A stretch of DNA of 64,000 nucleotides, from positions 1 to 64,000 of the forward strand of contig NZ_JARYGY010000004.1 of assembly GCF_029906345.1 (NCBI RefSeq), written 5' to 3'. The position numbers were made by a program, and so were the translations under genes. Within the stretch, counting starts at the first letter, position 1, and each line of letters begins with the position of its first letter. The notes below the pieces were generated by a model. It had not been told where the DNA came from. It worked only from the letters and a program-made list of their open reading frames with translations, and did no database searches. This document shows positions 17,716 through 27,062 of the stretch, piece by piece. This DNA is from Aquimarina mycalae (GTDB lineage: Bacteria > Bacteroidota > Bacteroidia > Flavobacteriales > Flavobacteriaceae).

Positions 17716-17743
17716 AAAAATACGAACACAATTAATATTAAAA

Positions 17744-19072
17744 ATGAAAACTAAAAATTTATTTACTGGAATATTATTTGGTACAGCTTTGTTGTTCTCT
17801 GCTTGTACTATACAAGAAGACAACATTGGTGATGTAATTATTAACCAAGGTGGTGATGGAAGTACTTCTGGAACTATAGTTCTTGAAGGTCAAATTACTT
17901 CTGACTTAACATTAAACGCTAGTGAAACATATGAACTAAGAGGTGGTGTATCTGTTGTTGACGGAGTTACTTTAACTATAGATGCAGGAACCAGAATCAT
18001 AGCTGGTGATGTAGGTGGTGTATTCTCTTACTTAGCAATTGAGCAAGGTGCTACAATAATGGCAGAAGGAACTGCAAGTCAACCAATTGTATTTACATCG
18101 AACAAATCTACTCCAAATCCTGGAGACTGGGGTGGATTATTACTTGCTGGAAGAGCGCCTATCAATAGAGGAACTACAGCAACTACAGAAGTTGCAAACC
18201 TTACATATGGTGGAACTGACGCTGCAGATAGCTCAGGAATCTTACGTTATGTACGTTTAGAATATACTGGTGGAAAAATCAATGACGATGCAGAATATAA
18301 TGGTCTTTCTCTATATGGTGTAGGTAATGGAACTACCATAGAATATATCCAAGCATTTAACGGAAATGATGATGGAATTGAGTTCTTTGGAGGAACTGTA
18401 AATCTAAAATATGCAATTGTAACAGGTGCAGGAGATGATTCATATGACTGGACAGATGGATGGGTAGGAAATGGTCAATTCTGGATTGCTCAGCAAACTT
18501 CTGCTGCAGGTGATAAAGGTATAGAAGCAGATAACTTTTCTGATAATCCAGGTGCAGCTCCTTTTTCTAATCCAACATTATCTAACATCACACTAATTGG
18601 AGCTGAAGATGGCGATGGTGAGAATAAGGGTATTGAGTTTAGAGCAGGTACTAAAGTATCTATGTACAACACTATTATCAAAGCATTCCCAGGAAAAGGA
18701 ATCGAAGTAGATGATGACCAAACTTTAGTAAATCTAAACAACAATGAAGTAATTGTAAGAAATTCAATTATTGATAACGTAAATTCTTTTGATCTGGATC
18801 ATGGAGGTGTTGCTACAGTAGATTTAGCCGATTTTGCAACGTTTAACAACTTTACTGTTGACGGTTCTGGTGCTCCATTTAATACTATGGGTACAGCAAT
18901 TCCTAGTGGATTTGTAATCAATGGTGTTAGAGGTTCATATGAGTATACAACCGCAGTAGACGGAGTAGACAACTTTGACCCTTCTACACTAAACTCTTTC
19001 TTTACTGCTGCTAACTACGCTGGAGCATTACAAGATAGTGATACCTGGACAGATGGATGGGCAAGATTGTAG
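17744..19072 (+). CDS. Surface lipoprotein with parallel beta-helix, receptor partner
   Basis: A 442-residue lipoprotein: signal peptide with lipobox LFSAC (Cys21), an acidic stretch soon after (QEDNIGD), then a domain rich in short beta-strands and glycine/aspartate turns (LTIDAGTRIIAG, GDWGGLLLAG, YNGLSLYGVGNGTTIEYI, DDGIEFFGGTV, DDSYDWTDGW). This pattern suggests a right-handed parallel beta-helix with acidic, possibly calcium-binding loops. It is encoded 28 bp after a TonB-dependent receptor and is probably its surface-exposed substrate-binding partner. Homologous to each half of the lipoprotein at 22833. Exact function unknown. Confidence 0.75.
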   Translation: MKTKNLFTGILFGTALLFSACTIQEDNIGDVIINQGGDGSTSGTIVLEGQITSDLTLNASETYELRGGVSVVDGVTLTIDAGTRIIAGDVGGVFSYLAIEQGATIMAEGTASQPIVFTSNKSTPNPGDWGGLLLAGRAPINRGTTATTEVANLTYGGTDAADSSGILRYVRLEYTGGKINDDAEYNGLSLYGVGNGTTIEYIQAFNGNDDGIEFFGGTVNLKYAIVTGAGDDSYDWTDGWVGNGQFWIAQQTSAAGDKGIEADNFSDNPGAAPFSNPTLSNITLIGAEDGDGENKGIEFRAGTKVSMYNTIIKAFPGKGIEVDDDQTLVNLNNNEVIVRNSIIDNVNSFDLDHGGVATVDLADFATFNNFTVDGSGAPFNTMGTAIPSGFVINGVRGSYEYTTAVDGVDNFDPSTLNSFFTAANYAGALQDSDTWTDGWARL

Positions 19073-19091
19073 TATATACAACTAAATGAGA

Positions 19092-19126
19092 AAAAGCACC
19101 TTGATCTACAAGGTGCTTTTTTTATC
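19092..19126 (+). terminator. Rho-independent terminator after the first receptor pair
   Basis: A perfect 12-bp stem (19092-19103 with 19109-19120, loop ATCTA) followed by a T-tract, 20 bp after the lipoprotein stop codon. Confidence 0.88.
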
Positions 19127-20015
19127 TGAAACCTTATTTTACCTCTTAATAAAACATGTTTTGATGTTACACGGTCACTTAACTTTTAGATAATATTATT
19201 TAAAATAAATGACACAACAACCTAATGCTTAGATTATAGACTTATATAATTAAAAAGACTAACAAACAACAACTTATATATTTTATTAAGTATAAAAGAA
19301 TACTGCACCTTTTGATTAAACAAAATAAAACCTTGCTAATTATCAAAAAAAATTACAGTTACTTAATCCAAGAATAATACTAGGTTAAAACAAATAAGTC
19401 ATAAAGTCCTGTTATTTGTGATCAGATTAAATACTTACAAACTACTTTTCAAAACATCTCATTATCAATCCGTTTTTTATTAAATGAGTTAGCCGATTGA
19501 TATAAAAATACGTGTTCGTAGAAGGCCGAAAAATCATTATTATCCAACAACAATAATGTTTATATTCGGTCTTCTCTTTTTTAGCTCAATCCATACTCTT
19601 TTGTTTTTTAACACTTTAATCATTGTAAAAAGATCATATTCTTAAAAAACTTAGTAAGTTTCAAAAAAAATCAATTGTGATACACTTCCAATTTTACTTT
19701 AATGTTAAGTGATATTTTTGAACTTTTATTGATTTAACTTACGGTTAATGTTTTCGTGATATTTAACAAAAACTGCATTTCTCATTTACAGATTAAGTTT
19801 GAGATTATTTTCTTAACTCGAAATAAACCTCAAACCATTGAATACATTTATTTTATCATCAAAAACAAATGATAAAAACCTCCTTTTATCGTACTTATTG
19901 ATAACAAAAATCTACTACTCCTTTCATCACAATCCCTTAAAGTAAGCATAATAATAGGATAAGATTTCTTACTGTAAAACCGTATTTATTTGTATCAGAA
20001 TTTTACGAATACGAA
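19127..20015. other. Long intergenic region between the two receptor pairs
   Basis: Nearly 900 bp with no convincing open reading frame. The base composition is very AT-rich. It contains one strong hairpin with a T-tract (19520-19582) that could end a small RNA, one isolated TGTTAAGTGAT unit at 19703, and before the second receptor a leader (TTATTTGTATC...GAATACG) similar to that of the first receptor. Confidence 0.5.
19520..19582 (+). terminator. Hairpin with T-tract, candidate 3' end of a small RNA
   Basis: An outer 11-bp stem (19520-19530 with 19565-19575, one G-T wobble), an inner 7-bp stem (19535-19541 with 19552-19558), then C and six T. No coding gene precedes it closely: the nearest upstream terminator is at 19092-19126. 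It may therefore end an unannotated RNA that starts between about 19130 and 19520. Confidence 0.4.
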
Positions 20016-22814
20016 ATGAAAAAACTTTTTACAGCAATTGCACTGTTTTATCTCGGATTAAATTTTGCACAAGAAACTGGCTCAATCGCTGGAACACTTC
20101 TAGATAAAGAAGTAAACAATCAACCACTACCTTTTGCTAACATTGTCATTGTAGGGACCAGTACAGGAACTTCAACAGATTTTGACGGAAAATACGAAAT
20201 GACGAATATTCCGATCGGAACCTATACATTAGAATTCAGTTTTACGGGATACGAAACCCTACGTATTCCTAATGTAATCGTGGAATCTGATAAGGTCACA
20301 GTAATTGATACAGGATTAGGTGCTACTGCCGCAGAATTGGGAGAAGTCTTTATTAAAGTCCAAACGAGTAAAGAAAGAGAACAAGCATTATTACTAGAAC
20401 AAAGAAAAGCTGTCGTTGTTAAAGAAAGTATTGGAGCAGAACAACTTACTAAACTAGGAGTATCTAATGCCGCTGGAGCTACTACCAAAATATCTGGAGT
20501 TTCTAAAACCGAAGGATCAGGAGATGTTTATGTACGAGGTTTAGGAGACAGATACTTAACAACTACCCTAAACGGTTTACCAGTTCCATCTGATGATATA
20601 GAACGTAAAAACATTGGATTAGATTTGTTTTCTACCAGATTGATACAAAACGTAGCTATTAGCAAAACGTTTTCTTCTAATCTATCTTCGGATGCAGCAT
20701 CTGGTAATATTGATATTGTAACAAAAGATCCTACTGCCAAAAGAACAATCTCTGCAAATGTCAGTGCTGGAGTAAACACAAATGTTATTAAAAATGATGT
20801 CTTTGATAATTTTAAAGTATCGCCTAACAATGATGATGTTACCTTAGGATATTATAATGGAGAAGGTGCTTCAGAAGCTGCATTAACCAATCAAAGTTGG
20901 TCTCCAGAAACAGTAAGCACACCTATAAATAGGAATGTCGCTATAACTTTTGGAAAAAGGTTTGGGGAAAAAATTAAATTCTTAGCTACAGCTGGTCAAT
21001 CTACGTCTTTTGAGTATAGAGATGGTATATTCAGACAATTCCGATCTAATTTTATTGATGATACAATTCCAGATGCTATTCAATGGAATAAAAAAATCAC
21101 AACCTCTGCATTGGTGAATACAGAGTATAAAATTAATGAAGATAACAAGGTTAAATTTACAATTCTTCATATTAATAAAATTACAGAGCAGGTTTTCGAA
21201 GGAGGTAGAGCAGGAACAGCAACCATTTTTGAGGAAACAGATCAAATGGAAATTGCCCCTGATGGAAATGTGTTTTTCCAATTTATCAGAGATCAAAATA
21301 TAAAGAAAACACAATTAAATATTGCTCAATTACATGGTACTCATGATTTCTCCGAAAAAAACAAACTAGATTGGTCTATAGGGTATAATAATGTGATTGC
21401 TGATGAGCCAAATCGTATCCGAAACGAAGTGAATTTTACTGAAGACAGCTTTGTTCAATTTGGACGTACTGGTGGTTTTCAACAACGTAAATCTACACAG
21501 GAGATTACAGATAACGAATTTAATGGAAAAATCAACGATCTATATAAAATCGTAGATACCGAAAATAAAACATTTAATATTTCAGCTGGAGTTAATTACA
21601 GAAATAAAACCAGAGATTTTAGTTCCCAATTCTTTGGACTAGAAGAAGACTTTACGAATGCAGTAAATCCTATATCTATAGATGCATTGTCCGAAGCGAT
21701 TATAGTAAATAACGGTTTAAATCCTCTGTTAGACATCAATATTCTTGAAGAAGATTCTTATGAAGGTTCTTTACAATCTTTAGCTGGATATGTAAATTTC
21801 ACGGGGCGAATTGGAAAATTATCTGCAGAAGCAGGAGTTAGATATCAAAAAGACAATATTGATGTTGATTTTGATGTAAATAACTTTCCAGGAAGACTAG
21901 GAAGTGCTGACAAAGAATACAATCGTTTATACCCTTCATTAAATCTTAAGTACGCAGTAAACGAAAAGTTTAGCGTACGTATTGCTAACAGTATTACAAC
22001 CACGCTACCAGAGTTTAAAGAAATTGCTCCTTTTGAATATGTATCACCTACTGGTCAAGTAACACGAGGTAATCCAAACTTAGAAGCATCTTTAGATTTT
22101 AATTATGACCTAAAATTCGAATACTTTCCTACGCCAGATCAATTATTCTCACTTACTGGGTTTCACAAAAATATTGAAGATCCAATCAATAAGGTACAAG
22201 ATAGAGGTTCTGCAGGTGTATTCTCTTATTTTAATTCAGGAGACGAAGCTAACATTTACGGTTTAGAAGTTGAAGGAAGAATAAATCTTCTTAAAACAGG
22301 TGACTCATTACCTGATTTACGTTTAAACTTTAATGTTTCTAGAATGTGGCATACACAGGATTTAAAAGAAATAAGAGATGATCAAGGAAACCTTATAAGA
22401 ACCTTTAGATATAATAATTTAACTGAAGTAGGTCTTCAAGGAGCATCAGACTGGATTGTAAACGCTTCTTTAAACTTTAACACTAAACAAGAGTTCCCTT
22501 TTGAAGCTACTGTTTCTGCAAACTATGCATCTGATAGAGTATTTGCTTTAGGAGCACCTGAAATACAGAGTGCTGGTGATCAATTCTATAATGATGCTAT
22601 TATCGAAAAAGGGTTCGTAACACTAGATCTTATATTAAGTAAAAAATTAAATGATCATATGAAAATTGGATTATCTGGCAAGAATTTAATCAACCCAGAT
22701 ATTCAAAGAACTCAATTGGTAAAACCAAGTACGACAGGTATTCAAACAGAAGAAACAGTTCGTTCTTACACAAATGGCAGACAAATAAGTCTAAACTTCA
22801 GTTATAATTTTTAA
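20016..22814 (+). CDS. TonB-dependent receptor, paralogue of the receptor at 14908
   Basis: A 932-residue outer-membrane receptor with the same architecture: signal peptide (1-18), carboxypeptidase-regulatory-like domain with near-identical GSIAGTLLDKEVNNQPLPFANIVI, plug domain with DVYVRGLGDRYLTTTLNGLPVPS, and a barrel ending ISLNFSYNF. The N-terminal domain is much closer between the two receptors than the barrel, so they have diverged in substrate or have undergone domain conversion. The lipoprotein partner gene starts 18 bp downstream. Substrate unknown. Confidence 0.9.
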   Translation: MKKLFTAIALFYLGLNFAQETGSIAGTLLDKEVNNQPLPFANIVIVGTSTGTSTDFDGKYEMTNIPIGTYTLEFSFTGYETLRIPNVIVESDKVTVIDTGLGATAAELGEVFIKVQTSKEREQALLLEQRKAVVVKESIGAEQLTKLGVSNAAGATTKISGVSKTEGSGDVYVRGLGDRYLTTTLNGLPVPSDDIERKNIGLDLFSTRLIQNVAISKTFSSNLSSDAASGNIDIVTKDPTAKRTISANVSAGVNTNVIKNDVFDNFKVSPNNDDVTLGYYNGEGASEAALTNQSWSPETVSTPINRNVAITFGKRFGEKIKFLATAGQSTSFEYRDGIFRQFRSNFIDDTIPDAIQWNKKITTSALVNTEYKINEDNKVKFTILHINKITEQVFEGGRAGTATIFEETDQMEIAPDGNVFFQFIRDQNIKKTQLNIAQLHGTHDFSEKNKLDWSIGYNNVIADEPNRIRNEVNFTEDSFVQFGRTGGFQQRKSTQEITDNEFNGKINDLYKIVDTENKTFNISAGVNYRNKTRDFSSQFFGLEEDFTNAVNPISIDALSEAIIVNNGLNPLLDINILEEDSYEGSLQSLAGYVNFTGRIGKLSAEAGVRYQKDNIDVDFDVNNFPGRLGSADKEYNRLYPSLNLKYAVNEKFSVRIANSITTTLPEFKEIAPFEYVSPTGQVTRGNPNLEASLDFNYDLKFEYFPTPDQLFSLTGFHKNIEDPINKVQDRGSAGVFSYFNSGDEANIYGLEVEGRINLLKTGDSLPDLRLNFNVSRMWHTQDLKEIRDDQGNLIRTFRYNNLTEVGLQGASDWIVNASLNFNTKQEFPFEATVSANYASDRVFALGAPEIQSAGDQFYNDAIIEKGFVTLDLILSKKLNDHMKIGLSGKNLINPDIQRTQLVKPSTTGIQTEETVRSYTNGRQISLNFSYNF

Positions 22815-22832
22815 ACTTTAAATTTCAAAGCA

Positions 22833-24770
22833 ATGATTAATCAAATTAGAAAATTCACAACATTTATTGTTGTATTCAGTTTAGTTTTAGTTACCAGTTG
22901 TGGTAGCGATGATGATGGAGGACCAATAACCCCAACAACTAATGACACTCTTGTAGGAAATCTTGAAGAAGATTTAACTCTTGACGCCACTGTAGGTTAT
23001 AAACTTACAGGTACATACACTGTAAAAAGTGGAAACAAATTAACGATCCCAGCAGGAACTGTAATTACTGCTACTCCTGGCACATCTACATATATTGCTG
23101 TAGAGCAAGGTGCTCAGATTGAAATCAATGGTACTGCAAGTTTACCAGTTATTATGACCTCTTCTGCTACTACTTCTGGTGACTGGGGTGGATTGGTAAT
23201 TGCTGGCGAAGCAACTACTACAGAAGGAATCGACGCCATCGCAGAAGTTGGCGGTATCGTTTATGGTGGAACTAATGATACCGATAATTCTGGTAGCATC
23301 AATTACTTAATCATTAATTACGCTGGTGCACAGATCAATTCTGAATCTCAGTTTAATGGTCTTACGTTATATGCTGTAGGTTCTGCCACATCTATTTCTA
23401 ACGTAGCAATGCTTAATGGTACGGATGATGGAGTCGAATTCTTTGGTGGTACAGTTTCTGCCAGTAATTTCTATTTTGAAAACAACGAAGATGATTCTGT
23501 AGACTGGACAGAAGGGTGGAATGGTACATTAACCAACGCTTATGTTCTTCATACTATTAGTGGTTTCTCTACCGCTGTCGAAGCTGATGGAGTAAATGGT
23601 AACCCCAAACTTGTTAACTTTACTGCTGTATCTAATACTGGTGGTACTGCGTTACAGTTCAAAAAAGAATCTGGTGCAACGATCACGGGTCTTTCTTTAA
23701 CTGGTTATGATACTTCTCTAGATTTTAAAGACGATGGAGCTCTTTCTAACGTACAAATTGAAGGTGCTGATTCTGATCCTCTTTTAAATTATACAGTACC
23801 TGCAACTGTAGATGTTACCATGTTTGACTGGGTGAACTCTAACCAAACTGGTAATGCTACTTTATTACAAGGAACTATTTCTGGAACAGTAACACTTGAT
23901 GCTTCAGTAAGTTATACATTAAATTCTTCTTACATTGTTCAAGATGGCGGGAAATTAGTGATCCCTGCAGGAACAAAAATTACTGCAAGAGCTGGTGGAA
24001 CTGGTGTTTACATTGCTGTATTAAAAGGTGGTGAAATCGAAGTAAACGGTACTGCTGCTGAGCCAGTTGTAATCGCTTCTGCTGACGGAAACCCAAGCGA
24101 TTGGGGTGGATTAGTAATCTGTGGAAATGCTACTACTACTGAAGGTATTGATGCTGTTGCAGAGATCGGTGGATTTATCTACGGAGGGAACACTGACAAT
24201 GACAATTCTGGATCGGTTACTTACCTAGTTTTAAGAGGAACTGGAGCGCAAATCAACTCTGAATCTCAGTACAACGGGCTTTCTTTATATGCAGTTGGTT
24301 CTGGTACAACTATTGAGAATATCGCAGTATATGATGGTGCAGATGATGGTGTTGAGTTCTTCGGTGGTACAGTAAACGCTACAAACGTGTATGTTGAAAA
24401 CACTCAAGATGATGCTATTGACTGGACTGAAGGATGGAATGGTACGCTTACTAACACATACGTATCTCATACCGCAGCTGGATTCTCTACTGCTGTTGAA
24501 GCCGATGGAATTAATGGAAATCCAACTATTGTTAATTTTACTGCTATCTCTACTCAAGGAGGTACTGCATTACAGTTCAAAAAAGAATCTGGTGCTACAA
24601 TGACTAACGTATTATTAACTGACTATACTACTAACGTAGATATGAAAGATGACGGTTCTGTAGCTAATGTAATTGTTGATAGCACTCCATTAACTGCTGT
24701 TACTGATGATGTATTCAATGCTACTGCACTTGATATCTCTGGATGGTCTTGGAGAAATGCAGGTTTATAA
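22833..24770 (+). CDS. Surface lipoprotein with two tandem beta-helix domains
   Basis: A 645-residue lipoprotein with lipobox LVTSC (Cys23) followed by GSDDDGG, an acidic tag that in flavobacteria directs lipoproteins to the cell surface. The mature protein is an internal duplication: about residues 38-335 and 340-645 repeat the same segments in the same order (GNLEEDLTLDA / GTISGTVTLDA, SGDWGGLVIAGEATTTEGIDAIAEVGG / SDWGGLVICGNATTTEGIDAVAEIGG, DDGVEFFGGTV in both, ALQFKKESGAT in both). Each half is like the single-domain lipoprotein at 17744. It is the probable partner of the receptor 18 bp upstream. Confidence 0.78.
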   Translation: MINQIRKFTTFIVVFSLVLVTSCGSDDDGGPITPTTNDTLVGNLEEDLTLDATVGYKLTGTYTVKSGNKLTIPAGTVITATPGTSTYIAVEQGAQIEINGTASLPVIMTSSATTSGDWGGLVIAGEATTTEGIDAIAEVGGIVYGGTNDTDNSGSINYLIINYAGAQINSESQFNGLTLYAVGSATSISNVAMLNGTDDGVEFFGGTVSASNFYFENNEDDSVDWTEGWNGTLTNAYVLHTISGFSTAVEADGVNGNPKLVNFTAVSNTGGTALQFKKESGATITGLSLTGYDTSLDFKDDGALSNVQIEGADSDPLLNYTVPATVDVTMFDWVNSNQTGNATLLQGTISGTVTLDASVSYTLNSSYIVQDGGKLVIPAGTKITARAGGTGVYIAVLKGGEIEVNGTAAEPVVIASADGNPSDWGGLVICGNATTTEGIDAVAEIGGFIYGGNTDNDNSGSVTYLVLRGTGAQINSESQYNGLSLYAVGSGTTIENIAVYDGADDGVEFFGGTVNATNVYVENTQDDAIDWTEGWNGTLTNTYVSHTAAGFSTAVEADGINGNPTIVNFTAISTQGGTALQFKKESGATMTNVLLTDYTTNVDMKDDGSVANVIVDSTPLTAVTDDVFNATALDISGWSWRNAGL

Positions 24771-24796
24771 TCTCTGATTACTACAAATTAATTGTA

Positions 24797-24840
24797 TTAT
24801 AAATAAAAACACCCTCTATCGAGGGTGTTTTTATTTATAA
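24797..24840. terminator. Bidirectional rho-independent terminator
   Basis: A perfect 20-bp stem (24797-24816 with 24821-24840, loop TATC) with an ACACCCTC core and A/T-rich outer arms, so T-tracts follow on both strands. It lies between the convergent beta-helix lipoprotein and MATE genes. Confidence 0.88.
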
Positions 24841-24894
24841 AGCTACGCTGTAACTAAACTCTATAATCCTTTTATGAATAATTAATCATTGGTA

Positions 24895-26301
24895 TTACAC
24901 TTTCACCTCTTTCCATTTACCTTTTCTAAACCATACGATTCCAACTATTGCAATTAATGCCTCTGCAAGGGTAATCGCAATAAATACACCCATTGCTCCC
25001 CAATCGAACACAATAGCCGCCAGATAAGCAAACGGAAGTTGAAACAACCAAAAACAAAAGAAATTAATAATCGTTGGTGTTTTTGTATCACCTGCACCAT
25101 TAAATGATTGTATAATCACCATTCCATATGCATAGAATACATATCCAGCTGCAATTACACGAAGACTTAATGCTCCATATTTAACCACTTCTGGCTCAGT
25201 ACTAAAAATCTTAATAATTACCTCTGCTAATAGTAAATAAAGTATCGATACAAAAAGCATAAAGTATGCATTATACTTTCCTGTTTTCCATACAGATTGT
25301 TCGGCACGATCTGGTTTTCCGGCTCCCAGGTTTTGACCAACAAGGGTCGCTGCCGCATTACTCATACCCCAAGAAGGCATAAGTGTAAACATCAACACTC
25401 TAATTGCAATAGTATATCCTGCTAATACTTCACTACCAAACTCTGCCATAATTCTCATTAAGAAAACCCAACTCGAAGTCCCTATTATAAATTGACCTAT
25501 CCCTCCAAGAGAAACCTTAATTAGGTTTATCATCACCTTAGTATGAATAGCAATATCTTTAAAAGCCACTTTAATTTTGCTCCATCCAAAGAAAAGGATC
25601 AGAAGTTGTAATATTACAGCACTTCCTCTTCCGATAGTTGTAGCAATAGCGGCTCCTTTTACGCCAAATTCGGGAATAGGTCCAAATCCAAAAATAAAAA
25701 TAGGATCAAGGATAATATTTAAAAGATTTGAAAAAATCAGCACTTTCATAGCTACAGAAGCATCACCTGCTCCTCGAAAAACAGCATTAATTAAAAACAA
25801 CAACATAATTGTTATGTTTCCTCCTAATAAAATCTGAGTATATCCATATCCTTCTGCTATCAAATCTGGCTCTGCTCCCATTAATGCTAAAATTTCTTTA
25901 GGAAAAAGTATCCCTATAACACTAATAATAAGAGCTACAGAAATTCCTAAAAATATTGATTGCACTGCCGCCTGAGATGCTCCACGGATGTCTTTTTCTC
26001 CAACTCTTCTTGCAACAATAGCGGTAACTCCCATACTAAGTCCAATGGCTACAGCATAAATTAATGTAATTACGGATTCTGTTAATCCTACTGTAGCTAT
26101 TGCATTCGCTCCAAGATTGGAAACCCAATAAGCATCTACTAACGCAAAAATAGATTCCATCATCATTTCCAGAATCATTGGAATTGCTAGCATAAATACT
26201 GCTTTGCGAATACTGCCAGAAGTAAATTCTTGTTCTTTGCCTGTAACGGCAATTTTAAAATAAGAGAATAGTTTAGAAAGGGTAAGTTTATTTTGTGTCA
26301 T
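24895..26301 (-). CDS. MATE-family multidrug efflux transporter
   Basis: A 468-residue inner-membrane protein with about 12 hydrophobic segments in two homologous halves. The MATE pattern is seen in IPMILEMMMESIFALVDAYWVSNLGANAIATVGLTES (about 36-72) and VGQNLGAGKPDRAEQSVWK in the second half. It exports cationic drugs or metabolites in exchange for Na+ or H+; substrate unknown. It is a single gene with its own upstream region. A small 8-bp inverted repeat (26347-26354 with 26359-26366) lies in its leader. Confidence 0.88.
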   Translation of the reverse strand: MTQNKLTLSKLFSYFKIAVTGKEQEFTSGSIRKAVFMLAIPMILEMMMESIFALVDAYWVSNLGANAIATVGLTESVITLIYAVAIGLSMGVTAIVARRVGEKDIRGASQAAVQSIFLGISVALIISVIGILFPKEILALMGAEPDLIAEGYGYTQILLGGNITIMLLFLINAVFRGAGDASVAMKVLIFSNLLNIILDPIFIFGFGPIPEFGVKGAAIATTIGRGSAVILQLLILFFGWSKIKVAFKDIAIHTKVMINLIKVSLGGIGQFIIGTSSWVFLMRIMAEFGSEVLAGYTIAIRVLMFTLMPSWGMSNAAATLVGQNLGAGKPDRAEQSVWKTGKYNAYFMLFVSILYLLLAEVIIKIFSTEPEVVKYGALSLRVIAAGYVFYAYGMVIIQSFNGAGDTKTPTIINFFCFWLFQLPFAYLAAIVFDWGAMGVFIAITLAEALIAIVGIVWFRKGKWKEVKV

Positions 26302-26609
26302 TGCTATAAAGAATTATGTTTTGAAAAAAAGAAATAAAAGGAAACGGCTAAAGAGATTTCTTTAGCTATTTGATACCGAAACCGATATTTCCAGAAAGAC
26401 GATCATAAATTCTTTATAACTTCATAAAACAAATATCCATTATTTTTGCGAAAATACAAAACAAATGATTAAACATATTTATACTATGGCAAACCCATAG
26501 TTTTTAAATTAAATTCGTTTTTTTTAGAGATTTAACATTTAAAAAGGAGGATGCGTAACTCAATTATTAATTAAATATTGTACTTTTATAGTCCCAAAAT
26601 AAAGTTTTT
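26302..26609. other. Divergent intergenic region between MATE and the T9SS-domain gene
   Basis: About 308 bp of AT-rich DNA with no gene. It holds a short inverted repeat (GCTAAAGA / TCTTTAGC, 26347-26366) near the MATE start, and a TTGTACTTTTATAG element just before the rightward gene. The latter resembles the TACTTTTATAG before the MORN gene and may be a -7 region. Confidence 0.45.
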
Positions 26610-26945
26610 ATGAAAAAAATCTACTTACTACTCATACTTATTGGTGTTTTTGTCCTCTCCTTTTCTACAGGAGTACAGGCTCAATCCTCTATAAACGAAC
26701 CTAAACAAGATCTTCAAGAAGAGGTTCAGGTATTTCCTAACCCTGTTTCTGGAGACAAACTTAATATTACATCCAAATCTGGAAAATCAAAGACATGTAG
26801 AGTATTTAATGTACTGGGTAAAACCGTACTCTTTAAAGTAATTACTTCTACAGAATTGGATATTTCCTCGCTACCTCCTGGAGTTTATGTACTAAGAATT
26901 AAAATTGGAGACGAAGCTTTCATGAAAAAATTAATCAGAAAATAA
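26610..26945 (+). CDS. Minimal secreted protein with a T9SS type A sorting domain
   Basis: A 111-residue protein: signal peptide (1-24, ending VQAQ), a short acidic linker, and a C-terminal domain from about residue 40 with the T9SS type A pattern (VFPNPVSGDKLNI, RVFNVLGKTV, DISSLPPGVYVLRI and a basic end KKLIRK). The cargo module normally found before the sorting domain is missing, so the mature protein is little more than the sorting signal. Type IX secretion would move it across the outer membrane, with the domain removed or the protein anchored. Function unknown. Confidence 0.8.
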   Translation: MKKIYLLLILIGVFVLSFSTGVQAQSSINEPKQDLQEEVQVFPNPVSGDKLNITSKSGKSKTCRVFNVLGKTVLFKVITSTELDISSLPPGVYVLRIKIGDEAFMKKLIRK

Positions 26946-26996
26946 TAGTATCCTTAATTTAGAGTATACTGTTTAAAATAACAGCCATAATACTAT

Positions 26997-27024
26997 AAAC
27001 ACTCTTTTTCAAGGGTGTTTTTTT
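26997..27024 (+). terminator. Rho-independent terminator after the T9SS-domain gene
   Basis: A 10-bp stem with one T-G wobble (26997-27006 with 27011-27020, short loop) runs into a T-tract, about 50 bp after the stop codon and just before the next gene. Confidence 0.7.
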
Positions 27025-27062
27025 ATACATTTGTTGCAACAAAGTCCATTTATCAAACCTCT

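Noticed and set aside
19703..19713. TGTTAAGTGAT as Pho box for the second receptor
   Set aside because: It is a single unit with no phased neighbour, and such sequences are expected by chance in AT-rich DNA.
20016..24770. A SusC/SusD polysaccharide-utilisation locus
   Set aside because: No SusD homologue and no glycoside hydrolase or polysaccharide lyase is present; the second gene is a beta-helix lipoprotein.
23000..24770. CRISPR-like or tandem DNA repeats in the lipoprotein gene
   Set aside because: The repeats are coding, long and degenerate, and come from duplication of a protein domain.
26997..27062. GTG at 27015 as start of the LuxE-like gene
   Set aside because: It falls inside the terminator of the preceding gene; the ATG at 27063 is a better start.
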